Source: Tribonema minus (taxonomy: Eukaryota > Sar > Xanthophyceae > Tribonematales > Tribonemataceae). From it: a stretch of 64,000 nucleotides of DNA. The notes under the pieces were generated by a model that did not search any database, was not told the origin of the DNA, and saw nothing but the letters and a program-made list of their open reading frames with translations. A program made the translations under genes and the position numbers. Below, in pieces: positions 35,701-44,658 of this stretch. Position 1 is the stretch's first letter; each line of letters opens with the position of its first letter. The stretch is taken from NCBI GenBank assembly GCA_017506865.1, contig JAFCMP010000074.1, positions 248,001 through 312,000 of the forward strand, in the 5' to 3' direction.

Positions 35701-37934
35701 AGTGAGGGATGCATTTCCTGGGAAGTAGATTGATGCTTTGCACGTGTCACCTGACATACAGCTGGACGTGTATGTATTTGACGTGTATGTATCTGAATGA
35801 TAAGGGGTATGTCAAAATGTATGTTGAAGTTAAATTGAAGTATATGCGCAGCACAATTGAACATCCACGGGTTTGATTCGACAAGCTGAGAAACAACTGT
35901 ATCGATTTCAATCATTTGCGTTATTTGAAGTTCATGCGAGGTACAACTTCAAGAATTATGATACTTCAGCCTGAGCAAAGAAGGGGGGATGATGGTGCTG
36001 GTCATGACTTGAGTTTTGTTTATTCAGCTGATTTGAATACATCATCACACTTTTTGTAGAGTATGCGGACACGCTTTTCACCTGAAAGGGAGCTTCCGTC
36101 CTGGTCAGTCTCTTCGACGCTCAGCGCCGGCTCCCCCGCCTGCGCCACCTCCATGTTGCCCATCACGGCAATGCCCTCCGGGGCCTCACTGAGTCCACTC
36201 TCTGAGGTGATCATTGCTGCGCATCAGAGCCCAAAGCAGATTCTTCAATTTGATGACGCCTGGCCAGTATACACATCAATGAATCTGATTCTACACAGAT
36301 CGATCGGAACACAACTGCAAAAACCAAATCATCTGGTTCAGAGCCCAAAGCAAATCCATTAATGACGCCTGGCTACTACACACAGGTACATAGATCGACT
36401 AAAACACAACTGCAAATAAGTGCCATGCAACTGGCGATAGCATCAGACTTGTTTCATCACATAATGCAACAATGAACACGTAGAAGGGACTGACGACCAT
36501 GCTAACGGTGAGAGCTGGCCAAAAGTGATCAGAGCTGTCGACTGGGCATCGCGCTAATACACGATCTGTTTTTTGCCAAGCGAGGCAGGCTTGAGGAATG
36601 CCTTGTGTGGTGCAGAGCACAGGCACATCCAAATACCAAGCTGATGGCTGTAATTTGGTCTTACTTTGGTAGCATCGCTCCACCAATGCAATGATGCCAG
36701 CCTCACGTTGTCGGCTGCATGGACGCATGAGCGTCAAGTCCACCTTGTCCCCTGCACAAATACCGCGATGCAATCACCAGCACGCACTGAGTAATTGCAT
36801 TAAAATGTTTTTGTGCCACTACGTCAAGTCCGATTATTCTGCAATGGTGCGTGAATACTTCAAGCTGCATGTGCAATTTCTGTGCTGGTGCCTGAGTTAA
36901 TAAAATCACAAGCCAATCTGCACCATGGCAGCCAGCAAATAAATACCAGTGAAAGGAAACTTGCCTTAGTATGTCTCCATCCATGATGAGAAATCGGACA
37001 GCGGAAATCGGCCCACCAGTTCCTCATTTGGAGGCAAGCTCGCTGGCAGATTTGCAGTGGCAGCAGCCTGCATATACACGTGCATACAGAGCACACAATG
37101 TCATGCAGTCAATGTGACGCAAACATTCAGTGTGAACAATGCCAAGGGGCACTTGTTCATTGCACTAGCTCATAGTCGACATGCTATTAACAAACGAATG
37201 ACGCACCTGTTGCTGCTGCTCTGACGTGGAACTGGCGCCACTGCCGCTGCCGCCCTCAACACCCAAGCCGCTGGCCAGGACATGCAAGTTCTTGTTGAAG
37301 ATACTGATGCCAGCGGCTGATGGGTCACTGACATTCGAAAATGTCACTGTGCTCTTAGGGCCAGTAATTTTCCGCACACTTCCTCGGCGACCCATATGCT
37401 GACCATTCACGACAATCACCGCTTGGTTAACTGCTGATGGCTCAATCTGGTCATCTTGAAGATTTATTGGCACCACACGCAGCTGCGCACATTGCACCGC
37501 TCGCTGACGTTGCTGCTCTCCTGGCCAAGTCACATAAGCTGACCCGTTGTCTACCATCTGCAACAGAGGAACATGCAGCCAAGAGTGAAAATCGAAGCTC
37601 TCAATTCAGTCAGCTTCTGCGTGCATGCAATTACACCGCTCCCAACCCCGCAACACAGTTGTACAAGCAGTACTTGGCTCACCGTTGTAACAGTGCCGAT
37701 CCTCTGTGGCTTATTGTGATACACCACAGGTTTGCCAACAGCTATCGTAGGCGTGTTTATAGCCGCGCCCCCCACCCGAGGCGTGTTTGGCTGATGGAAG
37801 TTAGGACCACTAGGAGGGGCAGGCGGATGCAGGGCCAGATCTGTGCCGCGTGAACTCGCATCAGGCGCCCTTGGACACGAATCTGTAGCTGTCAGCAATA
37901 ACAGGGGGCCCGCAGCCGCACTCCTGTCGTCCAT
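29716..37934 (-). CDS. MULE transposase with KOW-like N-terminus and SWIM zinc finger
   Basis: Twelve exons: 37934-37683, 37557-37207, 37067-36965, 36751-36665, 36216-36082, 35469-35100, 34560-34430, 34282-34025, 33114-32863, 32017-31752, 30769-30498 and 30065-29716 (stop TAG). All phases agree except the junction after 35100. Exons 1-2 contain Tudor/KOW-looking segments (GKPVVYHNKPQRIGTV, VVNGQHMGRRGSVRKI). Exon 6 has a K-C-A-R...K-R-G-K-A-V-Y-T-G-S region like the N-terminal zinc-binding part of MULE proteins. Exons 8-9 hold the transposase core: VLLDATGGTNKYGYQLYSLV gives the first acidic residue, SLVVVDDF follows, and exon 9 has CFFHVLQAWERF. Exon 10 has VNTNNHLERWNGTLKY, carrying the last conserved E. 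Exon 11 has the SWIM pattern C-x-C...C-x-H (FCSCPQACRNVCKHL). The protein should cut and join the element's ends in the nucleus. Damage: TAA at 36966-36968, and a one-base frame change in exon 6 near 35350. A GC-AG intron follows exon 3. Confidence 0.85.
33513..33918 (-). mobile_element. MITE-like element, copy 2, nested in a MULE intron
   Basis: The whole segment aligns with the reverse complement of 575-1008. Shared blocks include AGGTTGGCCTCA, TTGCACGTT, GAAGTTGAAGTT, CATCAGGATCAA, GACATAGGGCTACA and CCTGGAGACTT. Identity looks like 70-80% with small gaps, and the terminal repeats are eroded. It lies between transposase exons 34025 and 33114, so it does not interrupt coding sequence. Confidence 0.8.
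34707..34748. repeat. Telomere-like tract inside the MULE
   Basis: CTAACCCTAACCTTAACCCC followed by AACCCTAACTTCAACCCTAAA is a short, degenerate CCCTAA-type array within an intron of the transposase gene. Confidence 0.7.
36225..36418. repeat. Imperfect tandem duplication in MULE intron
   Basis: CAGAGCCCAAAGCA, GACGCCTGGC, ACACA...ATAGATCGA and AACACAACTGCAAA recur in the same order in two adjacent blocks, about 115 and 78 bp long; the second block is shortened. It lies between exons 36665 and 36216. Confidence 0.7.
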
Positions 37935-38126
37935 CACCTAACAAATTCAAAAGTGGATCCAAAGAAGATGCTGGTCCACGTCAGCAGGAGCTGTTTCTAC
38001 AGCGCAGCGAGGACACGTAAATGTTCGCAAGCACTTACTTTGTCTGTACACCGGCTTATGCGGTACGCCTCATCCACGCTCAACCGCACCAGTCGCACAA
38101 TGAGTAGAATGACAATCGAGCGCGCA

Positions 38127-38200
38127 AGCGCCCTGGGGGTTTCGGTCGGGGGTCGGCGGTAGGGGGCGTAAAGCTGGGCGACCGGTATGTGTTATGGTGC
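38127..38200 (-). repeat. MULE right terminal inverted repeat
   Basis: Reverse complement of the left repeat. Read from outside inwards it starts at 38200. The conserved CATACCGGTCGCCCAGCTTT block may bind the transposase, as terminal repeats of this superfamily normally do. Confidence 0.93.
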
Positions 38201-38235
38201 TTACAGTTGAGCAGTTGTACGTCATTGCTCAGAAA

Positions 38236-38468
38236 AGGGTTAAGGGTTAGGGTTAAGGTTTGCCCTTGAAACGTGAGTCTGTGTACGTTGTTGTTCCCCC
38301 ATGACATTCTGGGGGCATTTGCCAGATTTACATTCGCACAACCACAGGCACAGCGTGCGGTCTGTGCGGCATGCAATGCACAGAGTGGACATTTTTTCAC
38401 GTCGGAGTGCCATACGTTGTCACGGTGGTGTGATGCAGTGCCATACGTTGTCTCAGTGGTGTGATGCA
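38236..38468. repeat. TTAGGG-like tract and 31-bp tandem repeat beside the MULE
   Basis: AAGGGTTAAGGGTTAGGGTT at 38235-38256 sits only 27 bp outside the right target duplication. Further on, two copies of a 31-bp unit (GTGCCATACGTTGTC...) start at 38407 and 38438. Confidence 0.75.
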
Positions 38469-39862
38469 TGCAAGCTGGCGCCAGTATAGGGCCACACAAG
38501 CGCTGACTGCAGACACCATGATGACCGCTGTTGCAAATCATGAGACAGACATGAAGCAGACCGTATGGCAGAACTGGCAACAGCACAGGCAACAAGTGGC
38601 AGAGAAGGCTCGTGGGCACATGGGCACATGCAAATATCTGCGCATGCCGTTACTGCATTCTAATGTTCATCGTAGGACTCACTTATGACATGATGCTGCA
38701 TTACTGAAGGGGCATGTGCGCCGACATGCAGATTGAGTGCAAATCACGAAGAGCGTAGGAATGCCAACCCGCCGCATGCGACACAATCAAGCAGCCTACT
38801 GCGCAGTGGCTACTGTTCAAGCGTGTGGGATTTGGTTTCGAGTTGTTTCTCTACGTCGAGAGGAATCATGGCGCATGTGGCTCCGCTATGTCATCACCAG
38901 GGCCTTGGTATGCAGCGACGGCTGCAGATGCAGATGTACATCCACCGCACATGAGATGCATGATCATCGATGGGGCATGCCATGATCAGCGCGATCAAAT
39001 TTGCACAGCATATGGTTTCTTTGAAGCAACGCACTTTGAGGTGCTGCAAGTACAACAACTATGGTGGTGAGACTCGGGGCTGTTGTGCCACAAAAAAAGG
39101 CCAGCTCGTGCGCGCCAGCCTTGAATGACGTATTGTATCATCGACAAGGCAATGTGCACGTCAGCTCTGAAGCATGTACTCATTGAGCGATAGACCTCTT
39201 TGCGACTGTCGAGTGTGTGCTGCCACAATCGGCATCCATTACTGCAACAATGGATCTGTCAAGAAGTTGTATGGCAACAAAAGTCCATGTGTGCGCCACT
39301 GCAGATGATGCAGCCCCGCTATAGTTTTAGCACCATGCGTTGCCGCAATCTGTGCTGGAACAAATGCCACTTTGTATTTTTTGTTGATTCTCGCTCGGGG
39401 CACGAAAAAGCCCAGATGCATGGCATCTAACTGGAAGCTTGCTGTACGGAATGTTCATGTCGTGCGACTGTGTATCTCCCAATGTATTTCTCAAGCGGCC
39501 CCAAAGTGGCAACTCCAATACGGCAATCCACTCAACGCGCTCCAGCCCATGCGCACAGGGCAGCTGTTGGGTGCATGACTGGAAAAGTAGGGCGTTCATC
39601 ATGATGTAGTGGCCCCCCGCCCCGCAGCACATGTTAGTGAAGCTTTGGCCCCCTGCTGCATTGTTGGGAAGAGCATCAATGACACCAAAAACGACACTGG
39701 TCTTGTGTTCAGTGCTTTGAAGTACATGCCTTGAAGGCAACTGCCAGGTAGACATGCAGTGAAGTCAACAAATGCGCACGCAGCATGGCAACAGTAGTTG
39801 TTGCGGCGACAATGCTGTTCTGAGTTGCAGAAAGGGCCATTCGTTTGGTTTAAAGCAGCTTC
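38469..39862. other. No gene supported
   Basis: Several 60-140 codon ORFs overlap on both strands but lack motifs and splice support. Nothing else stands out. Confidence 0.4.
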
Positions 39863-39934
39863 ACACCGACAGGAATTGAACTTGCGTCTCCAGGGTATGT
39901 ATTGCCCTGATGTGCTACCATTGCACCACGGTGT
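39863..39934 (-). tRNA. tRNA-like sequence with A and B boxes
   Basis: Read on the minus strand, the ends ACACCG...CGGTGT pair as a six-base acceptor stem. An A-box-like TGGTGCAATGGTAGCA forms a D-arm (GTGC/GCAC). A B-box-like AGTTCAATTCC sits in a T-arm with TTCAATT loop. The anticodon stem CAGGG/CCCTG encloses nine bases instead of seven, so I give no amino acid. No CCA or clear T-run follows immediately. It may be a degenerate tRNA gene or the head of a tRNA-derived SINE. Confidence 0.45.
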
Positions 39935-40395
39935 GTAAAAAGAATGTGATGATGATGCAAGCCAACTACAACTACACGCGCATGGCAACATTGTCATGGC
40001 ATTTGCAATGTATTTACAAATACTTGTGTTACTCGAATTCCAGACTTTGCTGATTTGGAATGTAACAAGGCCTCTCTTGGTGGACCTGAACCGGTAAGGC
40101 TCAGTGCCAAGCCCCCGCACCACGACAAGGTGGAGGCCGCATTCGCGGGGGAACTACCTACACAAGCAACGCCGTAAAGCAGCACGCCAAGCAACAACAA
40201 GCCTGCGCAACATTGAATCCCAGCACAATCTGCACGACTTGTGTCAGCGTCTTTGGTCGCAAGGCGAACAAATTGGTCTGAGATTCAATGTACGCAGCCT
40301 TACTGCTGCTTGACGCACAGAAGCCAGACAGAGAATGCTGCTGAACACAGGCACGGCCTAGGAAGACAGAGGGCGGCAATCCCCTCTCTTCCAGA
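39935..40395. other. No gene supported
   Basis: No exon is recognisable. A C-run/G-run pair (CCCCCGC near 40115 with GCGGGGG near 40145) can pair as a short hairpin. Confidence 0.35.
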
Positions 40396-40427
40396 GGAGG
40401 GTACCCATCGGCGGCTGGGTACCCTCC
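40396..40427. repeat. Perfect 12-bp hairpin
   Basis: GGAGGGTACCCA, eight-base spacer, TGGGTACCCTCC. The arms are exact reverse complements. Confidence 0.85.
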
Positions 40428-40637
40428 CGCGGATCAACCGACCCTCTCATTGCCGCTTAGAGTGCCGACCGTGACTTGAAGGGCGGTCGCCGTGGACTGA
40501 TATGACAACAGCACGAACAGCCCTGCTGCGCTGCTGCGACAGCAGGGCGTACCAGGCAGCCAACAAGTGGTTGGCTTCATTGCGCCTGGTTTCCTGTATT
40601 CAACAGCAGCTCTTGTCTGGCCTTTACCTGTTGTCTC

Positions 40638-40778
40638 GTGGTGCCGTCGGCCGTATGCCTGGGCCAAAGCGCCGCGCACATTCAAGTGGAAGGTGCGATG
40701 ACGAAGTGGTCACCTCCAGGCACGCGCCCGCCACAGACCAAGCGCTCCTACGCCACCAGGGACGGCCTGGGCAGAGCA
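40638..40778 (+). CDS. Possible isolated exon
   Basis: The frame VEGAMTKWSPPGTRPPQTKR continues to YATRDGLGRA and ends at a near-consensus donor, GCAGAGCA/GTAAGT. No matching acceptor or downstream exon was found. It could be a real exon of an unannotated gene or chance. Confidence 0.25.
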
Positions 40779-40826
40779 GTAAGTGACTGCTGTGGATCTG
40801 CCCCAAGGAAAGCCAATTTTATGCCT

Positions 40827-40854
40827 GAAGGCAGCCTGCAATCAGGCTGCCTTC
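40827..40854. repeat. Perfect 12-bp stem, 4-base loop
   Basis: GAAGGCAGCCTG, CAAT, CAGGCTGCCTTC. It begins 48 bp after the putative splice donor at 40779. In RNA it would be a very stable hairpin. Confidence 0.85.
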
Positions 40855-40992
40855 TGATTGCCAGCCGCCAGCAATGTGTGCCGTTGCTGTGCAGCGCCAC
40901 CCTGGCACACATTGACTGTCGTCAGCCTTGTTGCAGCACGCAGCATGCATCTTGGCTCCTGGTTGGCGTAGGCACTGCGAGCGAGCAAAAGG

Positions 40993-41757
40993 CGACGGTT
41001 ATCGCGAAGGGTACGGTAGGTATAGTCATCATTGAAGTTAGCATTGAAGTTCAGTGTGTAAGGGGTTGCATGCCCCACCTGAAACTCTTTCTTCAAGATC
41101 TGATGCGATGAGGCTTCAAACAACGCCATGCTGCCAGGGTTCAAGAATGAAGAGTACAACAAACTGTGAATTCACTACAGCCTCACGCTTGTCTTTGCAG
41201 CGCCCACAGCAACAATCAACACGAGGCACGTGCTGCCGGCTGTACACAAATGCTGGTAGCAAACTGGATATCCACCATCTGGGCTTTTTCGCGCCCTGAG
41301 CAAGAATTTGAAAATGAAAAGTACACAAATGTCAGGACAGAAGAACTGTCGGAAAGGCTACTGGCTACCCGCCAGAATGCAGTATGCACAAGCATTCAAC
41401 TCTTCCCAGCGCAAGCATCATCAGTAGCCAAATGCAGACAACACGGATGCTGCTAAAATCAGACTCGACATGACTCAGACTTGAGTGCGCGCACCATCAG
41501 CAACATTTGTGCAACATCAGCAGCAACGTTTAACATGTGCAGCACATGCACTGCGCATGTACATAAAATGTTGTATTTGCCTGGTAATCACAGTGGCGGC
41601 GGTTATCGAGAAGGGTACGGTAGGTGTAGTAGTCATATTGAAGTTAGCGTTGAAGTTGGAGTCATGGGGGGATTCTTCCCCACCTTGAAGGCTCTTTCTT
41701 TGAGATCTCATGCTACATATGTGGTTCAAAAACGCCATACTCCCAAGGCAAAAGAAC
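40993..41757 (+). repeat. Pair of ~160-bp direct repeats
   Basis: About 40993-41155 and 41592-41757 share GGTTATCG(C/A)GAAGGGTACGGTAGGT, CATATTGAAGTTAGC-like words, CCCCACCTGAA/CCCCACCTTGAA, TTTCTT and AACGCCATRCT in the same order. They look like two diverged copies of an uncharacterised dispersed repeat. Confidence 0.7.
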
Positions 41758-42064
41758 ACAAGTCACGCACCAGTCAATTCATTACAGCATCGTGCGCCTG
41801 CTGCAGTGCCCTTGCACCCCCCCCACGACTTCATCATAGGCAAATCAGAAGAACGCCGCTTAGTTCGCTGACGCTGCAGACAGTGTTGTCTTGTGCTATG
41901 CCTATTTGAAGCCAGATGACTGATCAGGACTGATGACGTGTGCGAAAAGTCTGTCATCACCACAGCCGGCAGTTGATGCATGCGGGCCTTCAAACAATGC
42001 ATCTCTTGCTTTCAAATTGGCTACATGACCGCATCAAGCTAGTCAACATTTGAAAAAGTAAATG

Positions 42065-42127
42065 CTGTGCTCTGCACAACATATACTGTGCTCTGCACAA
42101 TATATACTGTGCTCTCCACAATATTTT
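42065..42127. repeat. 21-bp tandem repeat, three copies
   Basis: CTGTGCTCTGCACAAYATAT plus one base is repeated at 42065, 42086 and 42107; the last copy is slightly diverged. Confidence 0.9.
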
Positions 42128-42333
42128 GCAGCCTGCTATGCAGCTGCAAACCGCTCCTTTTACCATGGCACAGAGCGGCTGCATGTATGCTGAAGTACGC
42201 TCACAGGTCTGCAGAATTATGGCGCCTTCAGCTCGCCAGCAGCCATTGCATCTTGCCACGTTGCATACCAGCAGGTATTTGAAAGCTGCTGCGCCCACTT
42301 CACCGTGGCGACGGTGGCAGCAGCGGCACTGGC

Positions 42334-42928
42334 CTACTGAGAGCCACAAAGCATAAAAAGCCGCATCAGTGCGTTCATGTGTATTTGTGCCTGTACAGCC
42401 ATCATACAGGTACCAAGACATATCCTAACACCTATAATCGCGCCTTCAGGTATGAACACTGGCATGGTCGAAGTATTCTCAGCTAGCAGCCCGAGCGGCT
42501 TGCACGGCGACGCAAAGTCCACCGTGTCCATGAGCACAGTGTCTTGAGTGGCCAGCCTGTTCACTGTCACAGACGCCTGTGGCGCGTCAGCAGTGAGCAG
42601 CACTTCAACAGGTCCAGAGCATTACTGGCGGGTGTGACACAACATCAGTGGTTCTAGCGGTGTCAGCATTGATTACTTGATCATGCGTTGCGCGCAGAAG
42701 GTATGCACGCGCTTGCAAAGTGGATTTCTGGGATGTTTGCGCTCTGGTAGCGCCCACTTTGATCGAGTTTGCCGCGGGGGGGTCTAGAGTCCCCAAGCTT
42801 GTGTGCTCACGCATAGGCACAACAGGTCCAGCAGAGCCAGCGGGATGGAAGTGCATCCCGTGCTCATATGTGATGGATGAGCCAAACTTGCCGAAGGAGC
42901 TAGACCCTAGGATGGCCTCATAGGGCAA
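42334..42928 (-). mobile_element. Ty3/Gypsy protease-linker fragment
   Basis: The minus-strand ORF from 42928 starts PYEAILGSSSFGKFGSSITY, matching the C-terminal part of retrotransposon aspartic proteases (the D/E-x-ILG-x-x-x-L pattern before I-x-Y). After a frame change near 42605 it continues with FASPCKPLGLLAENTSTMPV and IPEGAIIGVRI. This resembles the conserved stretch between protease and reverse transcriptase, where GLLVA...V.I..G..IG occurs. No reverse transcriptase follows and no LTRs are visible. It is a dead fragment. Confidence 0.65.
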
Positions 42929-43127
42929 GTCCGTGTCATGGCTCGGCGGTCTTGAGGGTGTGGTCGTGATTGAGTCTGCTGGTGGTGGTTCATATCAGAT
43001 CGCACTAATGCACACTGCGGCTGCTGCTGATGCTTTGTCAGTGATGAGAAGTGTCGTCGGTTGCAGCGTTGCACATGGGACGCAATGTTTGTGCGGCATG
43101 CAATGCAGAGCACTTGAGTGATTGCTT
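42929..43127. other. Spacer between transposon fragments
   Basis: It may include a few more 5' codons of the Gypsy fragment (SHDTDLPYEAI on the minus strand). Nothing else is seen. Confidence 0.4.
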
Positions 43128-43583
43128 GACTCCATTTCTTTGTGTACACATGGACGGCTATGCTGCTGGGGTGGGGGAGGACGCAAAGGTCAAGCACCAC
43201 ACCGGCACCTTGACGTCATCTTGGGCCTTTGTGCCATTCATGCAGGAGTCGTACGGACGGCTGGGCAAGCAGACAAGACTCTTTGTCAAGGAGTTGGCAA
43301 TGCACTCAGCACTGTGCTCAGGGGGGGGAAGGCAGATGTGTTGCGCAAGGCCGGCTAGCTAAGCGTCAGATCCTCATTGAACTGAGCATGTCGTTGGCGC
43401 GGGAGTTGGCGGAGCATATCACGGCGTACACACACGGAGCGCGAATGCTGGGCTGTGTTGCAGGGCCGGTATCCAAGCTCATAGGGCGCAGTGCAGACTA
43501 GGCTACTGCGTTGACGCAAACTTTTTGATAGCACAGACAAGCCGGCCTCCCCTGGGCCTTTACAAATACAAGTCCACAAGTAC
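43128..43583 (+). mobile_element. LINE-type tail element, copy 2 (456 bp)
   Basis: From GACTCCATTTCTTTGTGTAC to TACAAATACAAGTCCA. It aligns end to end with 58241-58696. The coding remnant begins HMDGYAAGVGEDAKVKH and continues with WAFVPFMQESYGRLGKQTRL, the C-terminal end typical of algal LINE-type reverse-transcriptase polyproteins. The G-run at 43321-43328 is eight long, one short of copies 1 and 3. This shifts the frame before the AKRQILIELSMSLAREL region. Confidence 0.8.
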
Positions 43584-44130
43584 ATGTGCACATGGAGCAG
43601 GTGAGAGTTCTACCGCTGGCACGTGCGCGTTGCTTGGCTTAACTGCAATGTGTTCTTGTGCAAACCAAGGGACACGGGCACTGGGCATTTCACACTTCAT
43701 GTCGTATCTGCAATTGCATCCATGCATCCATCGTCCCATGGAATTAGTACGTTAGGACAATGAAACATCTCGCTGTGCAGCATCGGGGCTCCACCGTGCG
43801 GTCCATGGTGCGGAATTGGTGCTGATCTATCACCGAGACGGTGCAGCTGCGGGGCTGCACCGTGCACGACTTTAGTCTTCGGGTTTGCGCGCATAACAAC
43901 GCAAGAGTCGAGGGCAGGGCAGCACAGCAGGCAAAGCGCACACATGAGCGCGATCGATGTGCAGCGAGAATATAACAACAAGACATCCGTTATTGGTGTG
44001 GCTATCAAGTGTAGCGCAGCGGTCTCACAAAAGTGCCTTACGAATGCGCTGCTGGAACTGCAACGCTAACACTTCGGATGTTCACGCAGAATTGAATCGT
44101 GCCGAGCGCAAGTGACGCACGGTCGCCGAC
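43584..44130. other. No gene supported
   Basis: No exon is visible. CGGTGCAGCTGCGGGGCTGC and related words form weak local repeats around 43790-43870. Confidence 0.35.
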
Positions 44131-44658
44131 GTGAAAAGCACCTCTGAGACTCCCAGAGTTTTGAAACGCCGTGTGCCATCTTCACTCCATGCAAGCGCCT
44201 GCCAGCGGACTGCTTCCATCGGATCGTCCTGGGAGAAGATGGTGCGCCAGATAATACAAGTTAGCGGTCAGCAAGATCCTCGCAATGCTCACAGCAATCA
44301 GCTAACTCACAACAGCTTCACACCAGATGGGGGCGCCAGCACTGCATCGTGGCAAAGTCATGACGATGATGGCGCAGAGGACGGCAACGCTGCTGATCAA
44401 TCCATCTCAGCCATGCTGTGCAAGTGCAACCTCACGCTACGGCATGACATCCTTGATTTCATTTTTCATAATCAGATACTCCGAAGTTCTGCAGTAGTAT
44501 TTCTGAAGAACCTCAGAAGAAGGGCAATGGTGTTGTGTGTAGAAATGCAGCACAGCAATCTGACTACGGCAGCTCTGATGCCATATTCTGAGGTATTAAG
44601 GACTCTGCACGCACTAACAGTAGCGAGCGAATTGCAATTATATGAGGAGCAGTACTGA
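44131..44658 (+). CDS. Uncharacterised 175-codon ORF
   Basis: An uninterrupted frame from ATG to TGA: polar, Ser/Gln/Asp-rich in the first 95 residues (GQQDPRNAHSN, DDDGAEDGNAAD), then a helical half (LRHDILDFIFHNQILR, FLKNLRRRAMVLCVEM). No known motif. It has no competing long frame and a gene-like composition, but no homology or splice evidence supports it. Confidence 0.35.
   Translation: MKSTSETPRVLKRRVPSSLHASACQRTASIGSSWEKMVRQIIQVSGQQDPRNAHSNQLTHNSFTPDGGASTASWQSHDDDGAEDGNAADQSISAMLCKCNLTLRHDILDFIFHNQILRSSAVVFLKNLRRRAMVLCVEMQHSNLTTAALMPYSEVLRTLHALTVASELQLYEEQY

Larger units (their letters stand above)
27613..38209 (-). mobile_element. Complete Mutator-like element (MULE), 10.6 kb
   Basis: The 10,579-bp element runs from 27622 to 38200. 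Its ends match as ~75-bp inverted repeats beginning GCACCATAACACATACCGGT on both sides. It is flanked by a perfect 9-bp direct repeat, TTACAGTTG (27613-27621 and 38201-38209). A 9-bp target duplication is the hallmark of Mutator-superfamily insertion. Inside, on the minus strand, are a 12-exon gene with a MULE transposase core and SWIM zinc finger, and a second gene nearer the left end. The transposase start codon lies 266 bp inside the right end. The element also contains a nested MITE-like copy, 18-bp micro-repeats and a 34.7-kb telomere-like tract, all in introns. The transposase shows one in-frame TAA and one frameshift, so this copy may no longer be autonomous. Confidence 0.92.

Noticed and set aside
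25644..36968. TAA reassigned as a sense codon
   Set aside because: In-frame TAA occurs only twice, in genes with other irregularities, and the Fanzor-like fragment itself ends at TAA. Decay or sequence error is simpler.
37207..37934. Host SPT5 gene fragment
   Set aside because: KOW-like look only; the exons lie inside the transposon ends, start near its terminus and splice in phase towards the transposase.
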